Positions 35,429 to 43,105 of a stretch of DNA of 64,000 bases are shown piece after piece; position 1 is the stretch's first letter, and every line of letters begins with the position of its first letter. Both the position numbers and the translations under genes were made by a program. The stretch is from Cellulophaga tyrosinoxydans. GTDB taxonomy: Bacteria; Bacteroidota; Bacteroidia; Flavobacteriales; Flavobacteriaceae. Under the pieces are notes generated by a model. It saw only the letters and a list, made by a program, of their open reading frames with translations. It was not told the DNA's origin and did not search any database. Where the stretch lies: NCBI RefSeq assembly GCF_900176415.1, contig NZ_FWXO01000001.1:736775-800774 (forward strand), written 5' to 3'.

Positions 35429-36715
35429 ATGTTCAAATCTAAGGATACCCTAGTAACAGCATTTGCACTGTTTTCATTGTTTTTTGGCGCTGGAAATTTA
35501 TTGTTTCCTCCATTATTAGGATTTAAATCTGGAAATATGTGGTGGTTGGTAACTTTAGGATTTTGCCTATCTGCTGTTTTGATTCCAATTTTTGGTATTC
35601 TAGCTCATGCAAAATTACAGGGTACAATATTTGATTTTGGAAAGAAAGTCTCGCCTACTTTTAGTTTAATTTTCTCCATATTAATTTATGCTATATCAAT
35701 AAGTATACCCTCTCCAAGAACAGCTTCTTTTACCCACGAAATTGCCATTCAACCTTTTTTTGATTCTCCCTACATTTTAACCAGTGTGGTGTATTTTGTT
35801 TTGGTATTTATTTTCGTAATGAATAGATCAAAAATTTTAAATATTCTAGGTAAAATACTGACCCCCGCAATTATTCTTATTTTGTTTGCCATTATTGGTC
35901 TAACCATATTCGATTTTGAATTTAATTTTGGGGTAACAGAATTCCCTAGTCCGTTTGCACATGGCATTTTAGAAGGCTACCAGACCTTTGATGCTATTGG
36001 AGCTGTGGTTGTTGGGGGTGTAATCATAGTTTCAGTAAATTTAAGTAACAAAGAAAAATCCTTCGACGAAAAAAAAGCTATAATTAAAACTGCGGGTTGG
36101 TTAGCTGGTTTAGCTCTTTTAATTATTTACACAGGATTAATTTTTACGGGTGCTGTAATGCACAATCAATTTGACACAGCAATTACAAGATCGGCCCTCT
36201 TAACAGGTATTAGCACCCTAACTTTAGGAAGCACTGCCAATATATTTTTAAGTGTTCTAGTTAGTCTTGCTTGTTTTACAACAGCTGTTGGTATCGTGGC
36301 TGGAACGGCAGATTTTATTAAACATTTGTTCAAGGGCTCTGAAAAAGTCTACACCTTAACAGCTATTTTAGGCTGTGTTCTTGGAGTTGTTATGGGTCAG
36401 TTTAATGTAGGCTACATAATTGCAGTAGCTGTACCTGCACTAATGTTTATTTATCCAATAACCATTGTTTTAATTCTACTGAATATTGTACCTAACAAAT
36501 ATGCATCAACTTTTGTGTTTAGATCTGTAGTTATTGCGACAGCACTATTCAGTATTCCTGATTTTTTAAGCAGTATTGGAAGTCCTTTAGCTGTTGAAGG
36601 TGGCATTCTTGAATGGATTCCTTTGCAGAAATTTGGAATGGGTTGGGTGTTACCGGCCGTTTTACTATTTATTATCGCAAATTTATTACCTCAACCAAAA
36701 ACTACCCGTGAATAG
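35429..36715 (+). CDS. brnQ: Branched-chain amino acid transporter BrnQ (LIVCS family)
   Basis: A protein of about 428 residues with around twelve hydrophobic segments. It opens with VTAFALFSLFFGAGNLLFPPLLG, the hallmark of the LIVCS family that imports Leu, Ile and Val with Na+. It also has the block SIPSPRTASFTHEIAI. The frame is open from ATG 35354 (453 residues), but the added part is non-hydrophobic and contains a near -7 box (TATCTTTC at about 35403), so I prefer the ATG at 35429. Single gene. Its last 14 coding bases overlap the 3' end of the convergent miaE gene. Confidence 0.88.
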   Translation: MFKSKDTLVTAFALFSLFFGAGNLLFPPLLGFKSGNMWWLVTLGFCLSAVLIPIFGILAHAKLQGTIFDFGKKVSPTFSLIFSILIYAISISIPSPRTASFTHEIAIQPFFDSPYILTSVVYFVLVFIFVMNRSKILNILGKILTPAIILILFAIIGLTIFDFEFNFGVTEFPSPFAHGILEGYQTFDAIGAVVVGGVIIVSVNLSNKEKSFDEKKAIIKTAGWLAGLALLIIYTGLIFTGAVMHNQFDTAITRSALLTGISTLTLGSTANIFLSVLVSLACFTTAVGIVAGTADFIKHLFKGSEKVYTLTAILGCVLGVVMGQFNVGYIIAVAVPALMFIYPITIVLILLNIVPNKYASTFVFRSVVIATALFSIPDFLSSIGSPLAVEGGILEWIPLQKFGMGWVLPAVLLFIIANLLPQPKTTRE

Positions 36716-37283
36716 TTTCAGATTTGCCGTAATTTTTAATGATTTCTCCCTCTGCAATCAATAATTCTTTCCATTGCTTATCTACATCTATTCCTTCACC
36801 ATATTTACGTGCAAAACTTAAAAAAGTAGTGTAATGGCCTGCTTCACTTATCATTAATTCTCTGTAGAATTTAGACAATTCTTCATCTTTTATATTTTCT
36901 GATAAAACTTTAAAACGTTCACAGCTTCGCGCTTCAATCATGGCAGAAAACAATAGCCTATTCACCAATGCCTGTTGACGGCTTCCACCTGTCATTTGAA
37001 TTTTGAAAAGTTCATTTACATAACTGTCTCTTCGTTCTCGCCCTAAAGTATAACCCCGTTTTTTAATGATATCATGTACCATTTGAAAATGCTCTAATTC
37101 TTCTTGTGCCAGTTTTAAAAGTTCGGTCACCAATTCCTCATGTTCTGAATTTAAAGATATAATGGTAATGGCATTGGTAGCTGCTTTTTGCTCGCACCAA
37201 GCATGATCCGTTAAGATTTCTTCGATATTAGTTTCAACTAATTTAGCCCAACGTGGGTCCGTTGCTAACTTTAAACCAAGCAT
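36702..37283 (-). CDS. miaE: tRNA-(2-methylthio-N6-isopentenyl-A37) hydroxylase
   Basis: A protein of about 193 residues of the ferritin-like di-iron family. It has EQKAATNAITII, LAQEELEHFQMVHDII (ExxH), SAMIEARSCERFKVL and ISEAGHYTTFLSFAR (ExxH). MiaE hydroxylates the isopentenyl group of ms2i6A37 in tRNA. The ATG at 37283 gives MLGLKLATDPRW, the family-typical start; the open frame continues 21 residues upstream with a non-conserved segment. It ends 14 bases inside the convergent brnQ gene. Confidence 0.9.
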   Translation of the reverse strand: MLGLKLATDPRWAKLVETNIEEILTDHAWCEQKAATNAITIISLNSEHEELVTELLKLAQEELEHFQMVHDIIKKRGYTLGRERRDSYVNELFKIQMTGGSRQQALVNRLLFSAMIEARSCERFKVLSENIKDEELSKFYRELMISEAGHYTTFLSFARKYGEGIDVDKQWKELLIAEGEIIKNYGKSETIHG

Positions 37284-37358
37284 AGTGGTAATTTTAAATA
37301 ACTTAATACAAAGGTACGCTTTAGTACCCAATAAATTAATTAGCACCGATGTGTGCTT

Positions 37359-38852
37359 CTAGAAATATACAGAAAAGGTTAAGGAAAGCATTATGAAGAT
37401 GGTAAGTATTAATAGCAAAGGCCAAACAAATTTTAGCCATTTATTATAGCCTATTTTAACCAGGGAAAGCGCAGCTAATATCATGCTTGTAGGATTTATA
37501 AAATAAAATAACCCTAATCCATATAGGTATGCATTTACTACAACTTCACGGCCTACTCCAACTGTATCTGCTAGTGGAGACATAATTGGCATGGTAAGAA
37601 CCGCCATACCAGATTGAGAGGGAATAAAAAAAGCTAATCCAGAATAAATTAGCATTAATAAATTAGCAAAAATTCCTTTATTCATACCTTCAGTAGCGGT
37701 ACTTGCATAATACAAAACGGTGTCGCTAATTAAACCGTCATTCATTAATATAGTTACACCACGTGCAATCCCTATTATAAAAGCAACGCTCAATAAATCT
37801 CCAGCACCTTTTGCAAAAGCATCAACAAATTCTCTCTCGTTAATTCTACCAACAAACCCAATAACAATTGCCGCAAGAAGAAAGGTACTTGTCATTTCTA
37901 CAAACCACCAATCTAAAAATGACACCCCGATAATCATTACTAAAAAAGACAAGGAAAACACCATCAAAATAAACTTTAACCTCCAAGTTAATTTAAGCTG
38001 GTTGCTAGTCTTTAATCCAAAAGCTTTATTCATTTCTTCTCTCTGATCGTAGATTAAAGATTTAGACGGATCTTTTTTTACTTTTTTTGCATACTGTAGA
38101 ATGTACAATATGCAAACTAAAAGACAAAGCAATAGCATTATAGCACGCCCTGTCATACCTGTAGTCCAACTAATTCCAGCGGCATCAGAAGCAATTATCG
38201 TAGCAAATGGATTGGTTACACTAAATAAACAACCAACTGCCGAACCAATAAATATAGATGCTAGACCCACCATAGCATCATATTTAGCTGCTAAAAAAAC
38301 GGGGATTAAAATAGGGTAAAAAGCCATGGTTTCTTCGGATAATCCAAAGGTAGTTCCACCAATAGCAATAAGTGTAGTCACGACAATAATTAGAATATAC
38401 TCACGCCCATTTAGTGTTTTTGCTAAGCCTGCAATACCTGCATCAAAAGCACCAGAATGATTCATAATACCTATTAATCCTCCAATAATTAATACAAGAA
38501 AAATAATATCCGAAGCTTCAATTATCCCTTTTATAGGTGCTTGTATAAATTCAGCAAACCCTTGCGGATTGGAATCTACTTTTGTGTACGTATTTGGTAT
38601 GTTGATAGGCTTATAAATAGCCCCGCTTGTAAATTTTTCTAACGGAATTTGAACCCCTAAATCATTTAAAGATTCTTGTGTTGCGGTAAGCTTATAGTCT
38701 TTTTTTGTACTGCTAATTTCAAAGGAATTATCTTCTGAATTATATTTTAAAGAATCATATTTACCCGCTGGGATACACCATGTTAAAATTGCCACAAATA
38801 AGGCGATACCAATTAGAATAGTATGCGCCGTGGGAAATTTTATTTTTTTCAT
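37359..38852 (-). CDS. YfcC/DcuC-family anion or amino-acid transporter
   Basis: A 497-residue membrane protein with about eleven hydrophobic segments. Family blocks include FPTAHTILIGIALFVAILTW(C)IPAG at the start, GGLIGIMNHSGAFDAGIAGL, IGGTTFGLSEETMAFYPI, SAVGCLFSVTNPFATIIAS and FFIPSQSGMAVLTMPIM. This is the YfcC/ArcD-DcuC (PF03606-type) group. Substrate could be a C4-dicarboxylate, a basic amino acid or a peptide. It follows the marC gene by 11 bases on the same strand, so they are likely one transcript. Confidence 0.88.
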   Translation of the reverse strand: MKKIKFPTAHTILIGIALFVAILTWCIPAGKYDSLKYNSEDNSFEISSTKKDYKLTATQESLNDLGVQIPLEKFTSGAIYKPINIPNTYTKVDSNPQGFAEFIQAPIKGIIEASDIIFLVLIIGGLIGIMNHSGAFDAGIAGLAKTLNGREYILIIVVTTLIAIGGTTFGLSEETMAFYPILIPVFLAAKYDAMVGLASIFIGSAVGCLFSVTNPFATIIASDAAGISWTTGMTGRAIMLLLCLLVCILYILQYAKKVKKDPSKSLIYDQREEMNKAFGLKTSNQLKLTWRLKFILMVFSLSFLVMIIGVSFLDWWFVEMTSTFLLAAIVIGFVGRINEREFVDAFAKGAGDLLSVAFIIGIARGVTILMNDGLISDTVLYYASTATEGMNKGIFANLLMLIYSGLAFFIPSQSGMAVLTMPIMSPLADTVGVGREVVVNAYLYGLGLFYFINPTSMILAALSLVKIGYNKWLKFVWPLLLILTIFIMLSLTFSVYF

Positions 38853-38863
38853 GAATACAGTGG

Positions 38864-39478
38864 TTAATGAAGAATGGTAAAAAACTCTTTTAAACCAGTT
38901 AAAATACTTTGAATAGCGTAGGAAGCCAGTATTAATCCCATAACTTTACTAATTACAGTAATACCATATTCTCCAACTTTTTCTTGCACAACATTGGCTA
39001 TTAATAATAAAACACAAGTTAATATAATTACTACAAAAACTAACGCAGTAGTAACCGCCTGTTGTTCTATGGTGTAAATATTATTATTTGTCATTAAAAC
39101 CACGGCCATTATTGCTCCTGGCGATGCGATCGATGGAATTGCGATTGGAAAAATAGAGACATGTTTATAATCCGTTATTTTACTTTTTTCGTTCTCCGGT
39201 TTGCCATCACCAAAAATCATTGTAAGCGCAAATAAAAACAATATTACACCGCCAGAAATTTGAAAAGCATCTAAAGACACCTTCATGCCTTCTAGTATTA
39301 ATTGACCAATTACAATAAAGAATAATAATATTAAAAAAGCAATCAACGATGCACGCATCGCAATTTTTCTTTTGTGCTTTAAATCAAAATTCTTTGTGGC
39401 CTCTAAATACACTGGAACAGATCCTAAAGGGTCTATTACTGCAATTAAAAAGAATATTGTGGTAATTATTTCGGTCAT
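38864..39478 (-). CDS. MarC-family membrane protein
   Basis: A protein of 204 residues with six hydrophobic segments and MarC blocks: FFLIAVIDPLGSVPVYLE (about 8-25), SGGVILFLFALTMIFG and IPSIASPGAIMAVVLM. The ATG at 39478 is used; a TTG two codons earlier is possible. The family (MarC/SnatA) has been linked to small neutral amino acid or drug transport, but evidence is limited. It is upstream of the YfcC-type gene. Confidence 0.9.
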   Translation of the reverse strand: MTEIITTIFFLIAVIDPLGSVPVYLEATKNFDLKHKRKIAMRASLIAFLILLFFIVIGQLILEGMKVSLDAFQISGGVILFLFALTMIFGDGKPENEKSKITDYKHVSIFPIAIPSIASPGAIMAVVLMTNNNIYTIEQQAVTTALVFVVIILTCVLLLIANVVQEKVGEYGITVISKVMGLILASYAIQSILTGLKEFFTILH

Positions 39479-39672
39479 ATACAATAAACTAACGTACTAT
39501 TATTCCTTAAAAGTAAGGAAACTGTATACCTCTTTTTTGCGATTCATCAAATTAAAAAAACATTAACTACAAATACTGCAATTGATCTGTTAAAATCTTC
39601 ACAAAGCTCATTAAAATAAAACCCTCTAAAGAAAGACTTCGTAGGTAAGGCATAATCTTAAAAAATAAAGCA

Positions 39673-40269
39673 ATGAAAACATTAAAAAATTTTAAATCAA
39701 TTAGCCTTGCCTTACTCTTAATGGCATCAACCTTGTCATTTGCGCAAGAAATGACGATGAAAAAAGACAAAAAAATGAAAATGGATACAAAAATGGTGGG
39801 TGGCGCAGAAATGTATCCTTCTAAAGATATTGTTTCTAATGCTGTAAACTCTAAAGACCATACTACTTTGGTAGCCGCGGTTAAAGCTGCGGATCTAGTG
39901 ACGATATTGCAATCGGAAGGTCCGTTTACTGTTTTTGCCCCTACGAATGCTGCTTTTGACAAACTTCCGAAAGGAACCGTGGAAAGTTTATTAATGACCG
40001 AAAACAAAGAAAAGTTACAATCCGTGCTTACCTACCATGTTTTAGCGGGTAAATTTTCTTCTCAAGATCTTTTAAAAGCTATAAAAAAGGGAAAAGGCAA
40101 AACAGAACTTAAAACAGTTCAAGGCAATGTTTTAAAGTTTATGCTAAGCGGAGATTCTATTAAAATTATTGATGCTAACGGAAATATGAGCACGATTACT
40201 ATTGCCGATGTAAACCAATCTAATGGTGTAATTCATGTGATTGACACAGTAGTTTTGCCAGGTATGTAA
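39673..40269 (+). CDS. Secreted fasciclin-domain protein
   Basis: A 198-residue protein with a signal peptide (about 1-25, SISLALLLMASTLSFAQ) and a short lysine/methionine-rich spacer (MTMKKDKKMKMDTKMVGG). One fasciclin (FAS1) domain follows (about 53-198), with TTLVAAVKAADLVTILQSEG, PFTVFAPTNAAFDKLP and NGVIHVIDTVVLPG. FAS1 domains mediate adhesion. The Met/Lys spacer could bind metal ions such as copper. No T9SS tail is present. Single gene with a shared terminator after it. Confidence 0.93.
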   Translation: MKTLKNFKSISLALLLMASTLSFAQEMTMKKDKKMKMDTKMVGGAEMYPSKDIVSNAVNSKDHTTLVAAVKAADLVTILQSEGPFTVFAPTNAAFDKLPKGTVESLLMTENKEKLQSVLTYHVLAGKFSSQDLLKAIKKGKGKTELKTVQGNVLKFMLSGDSIKIIDANGNMSTITIADVNQSNGVIHVIDTVVLPGM

Positions 40270-40292
40270 TTTAATTCAAATGTCCCCTTATT

Positions 40293-40320
40293 AAAAAACG
40301 ACCCATTTAGGGTCGTTTTT
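40293..40320. terminator. Bidirectional intrinsic terminator
   Basis: AAAACGACCC (40295-40304) and GGGTCGTTTT (40310-40319) pair exactly around ATTTA, between the convergent fasciclin and amidohydrolase genes, with A and T runs on the two sides. Confidence 0.9.
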
Positions 40321-40321
40321 C

Positions 40322-41137
40322 TTATTTTTTAAGTTTTGAAACATCAATCTTATATAATTCTGCAGCATTTTGCCATAAAATAAGTTCCTTTTTATCTTCA
40401 GGAATATTCAGGTTTTTCATGAATTTTAAGTACGATTTCATATTAGAAATTGGCCAATCGGTACCGTATAATAAATATTTTGGGTTACCAGCGTAGGTAA
40501 TCATTTCTTCAATGCCCTTTTTCATAAATTTTTCGAACTTAGAAGAAAAATCTCCTAGTACAAGCCCTGAAATATCGGCATATACATTTTTGTTTTTATA
40601 CACTACCTCCATACAATCCTTTATCCATGGATTTCCCACATGGCATATTACTATTTTTAAATCAGGAAAATCCACTGCTAAATCATCTATATGGATAGGG
40701 TGCGAATATTTAATTCTGCCTGTTGGTGCATACGTATCGCCTGAATGGAACATTACTGGAACATCATATTCCAATGCCATTTCATACACTACTTTTAATC
40801 GTATATCATTAGGGTAAAAAGGCTCGTAACCTGGATAGAATTTTAATGCTTTTATTAAGCCTTGTTCCAAATAATCACCTATTTCACGTAAATCTCTATG
40901 ATTATAATTCAAGTAACTTATTCCTGCAACCACTCCTAAGTTATCTCTTCCTGCTATAGCTTCGACTACTTGTTTGGTACTTGGTCTATGTTCATTGACT
41001 TTGTATGATGTTAAAACCAAAGAATAATCTACTTTATTCTCTAACATAGTTTCTTCGAGCTTGTTTAAGCATTCTTCGAGAGAAACTACGCGATCTTCGT
41101 GGTAATTGTTTATGTGGGTGTGTACGTCTATTATCAT
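40322..41137 (-). CDS. Amidohydrolase-2 family metal-dependent hydrolase
   Basis: A 271-residue TIM-barrel amidohydrolase. It has the N-terminal HxH in IIDVHTHINNYHED, a His in VMFHSGDTYAPTG, another in LKIVICHVGNPWIKD and the late Asp in LLYGTDWPISNM. This is the ligand set of the amidohydrolase-2 (decarboxylase/lactonase) group. The substrate is unknown. It lies 15 bases after the aminopeptidase gene on the same strand, so both share a transcript. Confidence 0.88.
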   Translation of the reverse strand: MIIDVHTHINNYHEDRVVSLEECLNKLEETMLENKVDYSLVLTSYKVNEHRPSTKQVVEAIAGRDNLGVVAGISYLNYNHRDLREIGDYLEQGLIKALKFYPGYEPFYPNDIRLKVVYEMALEYDVPVMFHSGDTYAPTGRIKYSHPIHIDDLAVDFPDLKIVICHVGNPWIKDCMEVVYKNKNVYADISGLVLGDFSSKFEKFMKKGIEEMITYAGNPKYLLYGTDWPISNMKSYLKFMKNLNIPEDKKELILWQNAAELYKIDVSKLKK

Positions 41138-41152
41138 GCTAACTTTTTAAAC

Positions 41153-42445
41153 TTAAGCGTTCATTAAACTTTCTATTTCATCTGCTTCAATTGGAATGTT
41201 TTGCATTAAGTTAAAAGGAGCTCCTTTTTCTTGAATAACAACATCATCTTCCAATCTAATTCCCATTTTTTCATTAGGAATATAAATTCCCGGTTCCACC
41301 GTAAAAACCATATTAGCCTTCATTGGTGTTTTTAAGGCTCCATAATCATGGGTATTTAATCCAATATGATGACTGGTACCGTGCATAAAGTATTTTTTAT
41401 ACGCTGGCCATTCCGGATTTTCGTTTTTTATATCGGCTTTATCTAACAATCCAAGAGCTAATAATTCTGAGGTCATTATTTTCCCAACTTCTTTATGGTA
41501 TTCTGCCCAAATGGTACCCGGAACCAACATTTTGGTGGCTTCATTCTTTACACGAAGCACCGCATTATATACTTCTTTTTGTCTTTTGGTGAATTTGCCA
41601 TTTACTGGAATAGTCCGTGTTAAATCGCTAGAATAATTGGCATATTCCGCAGCAACATCCATTAATATTAAATCCCCCGATTTGCATTGCTGGTTGTTTT
41701 CTATATAATGCAATACATTAGCATTGTTCCCAGAAGCTATAATTGGCGTGTAGGCAAACCCTTTAGAACGGTTACGGACAAATTCATGTAATAATTCTGC
41801 TTCTATTTCATATTCCCAAACATCTGGTTTTACAAAACCAAGAAGTCTTCTAAAGCCTTTTTCGGTAATATTACAGGCAGTTTGCATAAGTGCAATTTCT
41901 TCTGGTTCTTTTACCCCGCGTATTTCCTGTAAAATTGGATTACTTTTAGCATACTGATGCGCAGGAAAATCTAGCTTACATTTCTGAATAAACCTATCTT
42001 CTCTAGTTTGCGTTTCAACGGCTTGACGGTAATGTTCGTTAGTATTGAAATAAATGATGTTGGCCTCGGTCATTAAATCAAAAAAAATCTTATCAAAATC
42101 TGACAGCCAGTAAATAGTTTCTATCCCTGAAACCAATGTAGCCTTTTCTTTGGTTAGTTTTTCACCTTCCCAAATGGCAATATGTTCGTTAGTTTCACGA
42201 ACAAATAGTATCTCTTTATGCTTTTTATTTATAGCATCAGGAAAAAGTAATAAAATGGTCTCTTCTTGATCAGCCCCAGAAAGATAAAAAATATCTCTAT
42301 GTTGCTCAAAAGGCATTGTGCTATCCGCACTTATTGGGTATATATCATTAGAATTAAAAACAGCAATGCTTTTAGGAAGCATTTTTGCCATAAACTTTTT
42401 TCTGTTTTTTATAAAAAGGGAGTTGCTTATTAAATCGTACTTCAT
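41153..42445 (-). CDS. pepP: Xaa-Pro aminopeptidase P-type metallopeptidase (M24)
   Basis: A 430-residue M24B peptidase. The N-terminal creatinase-like domain is followed by the metal-binding catalytic domain. The Asp pair is in LILMDVAAEYANYSSDLTRTIP, the His in GTSHHIGLNTHDYG, and the Glu ligands in VFTVEPGIYIP and IRLEDDVVIQ. These are the PepP residues for two Mn/Zn ions. It removes N-terminal residues before proline. First gene of a two-gene unit, with a good promoter 20-48 bases upstream. Confidence 0.94.
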   Translation of the reverse strand: MKYDLISNSLFIKNRKKFMAKMLPKSIAVFNSNDIYPISADSTMPFEQHRDIFYLSGADQEETILLLFPDAINKKHKEILFVRETNEHIAIWEGEKLTKEKATLVSGIETIYWLSDFDKIFFDLMTEANIIYFNTNEHYRQAVETQTREDRFIQKCKLDFPAHQYAKSNPILQEIRGVKEPEEIALMQTACNITEKGFRRLLGFVKPDVWEYEIEAELLHEFVRNRSKGFAYTPIIASGNNANVLHYIENNQQCKSGDLILMDVAAEYANYSSDLTRTIPVNGKFTKRQKEVYNAVLRVKNEATKMLVPGTIWAEYHKEVGKIMTSELLALGLLDKADIKNENPEWPAYKKYFMHGTSHHIGLNTHDYGALKTPMKANMVFTVEPGIYIPNEKMGIRLEDDVVIQEKGAPFNLMQNIPIEADEIESLMNA

Positions 42446-42464
42446 GGTATAAAATTAGTCTCTT

Positions 42465-42493
42465 CAAAAATAATAATTAATAAACAGACCAAA
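42465..42493 (-). promoter_or_regulatory. Promoter of the pepP-amidohydrolase unit
   Basis: On the minus strand: TTTG (42490-42493), 17-base spacer, TATTTTTG (42465-42472), 20 bases before the ATG. Complete match to both Bacteroidota elements. Confidence 0.7.
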
Positions 42494-42538
42494 CACAGTC
42501 TTAAAAAGTAATTAAAGAAATTAGATCATAGGCATAAA

Positions 42539-42566
42539 AAAAGAGGCGCAAAATGCAACCTCTTTT
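42539..42566 (-). terminator. Intrinsic terminator
   Basis: AAAAGAGG (42539-42546) and CCTCTTTT (42559-42566) pair, with an A-run on the left giving a T-run on the minus strand. It follows the 98-residue glycine-rich protein gene. Confidence 0.8.
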
Positions 42567-42585
42567 AAGCTAAAAAATTTAGTAA

Positions 42586-42882
42586 TTATTTTGCCATGGC
42601 ATTTTTGATAGCTCCGACTATTGCCATGATGACACCGCCACCAACACCACCGCCAGCTACACTTCCAATAATACTAGACACATCCATAGCATCTGTTCCA
42701 GCAGCAGCACCTGCTCCCATGCCTAACATGCCAAGTAGTTGTCCGCCTAAACCACCACCAACTAAACCGGCAATGGTATTTCCAACAGTTCCTAAAGACA
42801 AGTTTTTTAATAATTTTCCTGCAACATTACCGCCTATGGCACCGGTAACAAGTTGAATAATTAAAGGTAAGTACTCTTCCAT
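42586..42882 (-). CDS. Small glycine-rich (glycine-zipper-like) membrane protein
   Basis: A 98-residue protein of low complexity in Gly, Ala, Leu, Val and Ile. It has repeated G-x3-G spacing (IGGNVAGKLLKN, GGGLGGQLLGMLGMGAG, SVAGGGVGGGVIMAIVGAI). This pattern suits tight helix packing in a membrane, as in glycine-zipper proteins. It has no signal peptide by eye. The gene has its own terminator and is flanked by divergent single genes. No function is known to me. Confidence 0.75.
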   Translation of the reverse strand: MEEYLPLIIQLVTGAIGGNVAGKLLKNLSLGTVGNTIAGLVGGGLGGQLLGMLGMGAGAAAGTDAMDVSSIIGSVAGGGVGGGVIMAIVGAIKNAMAK

Positions 42883-43105
42883 GTTGTTTTTATATTTAAT
42901 TGGTTAGATTTCAATAAATTAACAACATTTTTGCGACTAAAACAATTAGAATTGTTAATTTATTACTTTATCAATTAAATATTATGAATTTAATTAGAAT
43001 CTAATAAGAAGCTATTTTTAAGCTTAGCACTTAAATAGTTGTCATATAGTTCATCTTAATTTGAGATTTGTTAACTTTCCATTGACTAATTCCAATTCAA
43101 AGACC

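Noticed and set aside
39567-40007. 146-residue minus-strand frame overlapping the fasciclin gene
   Set aside because: It is the complement of a well-supported FAS1 coding region, has no family motifs and starts inside that gene.
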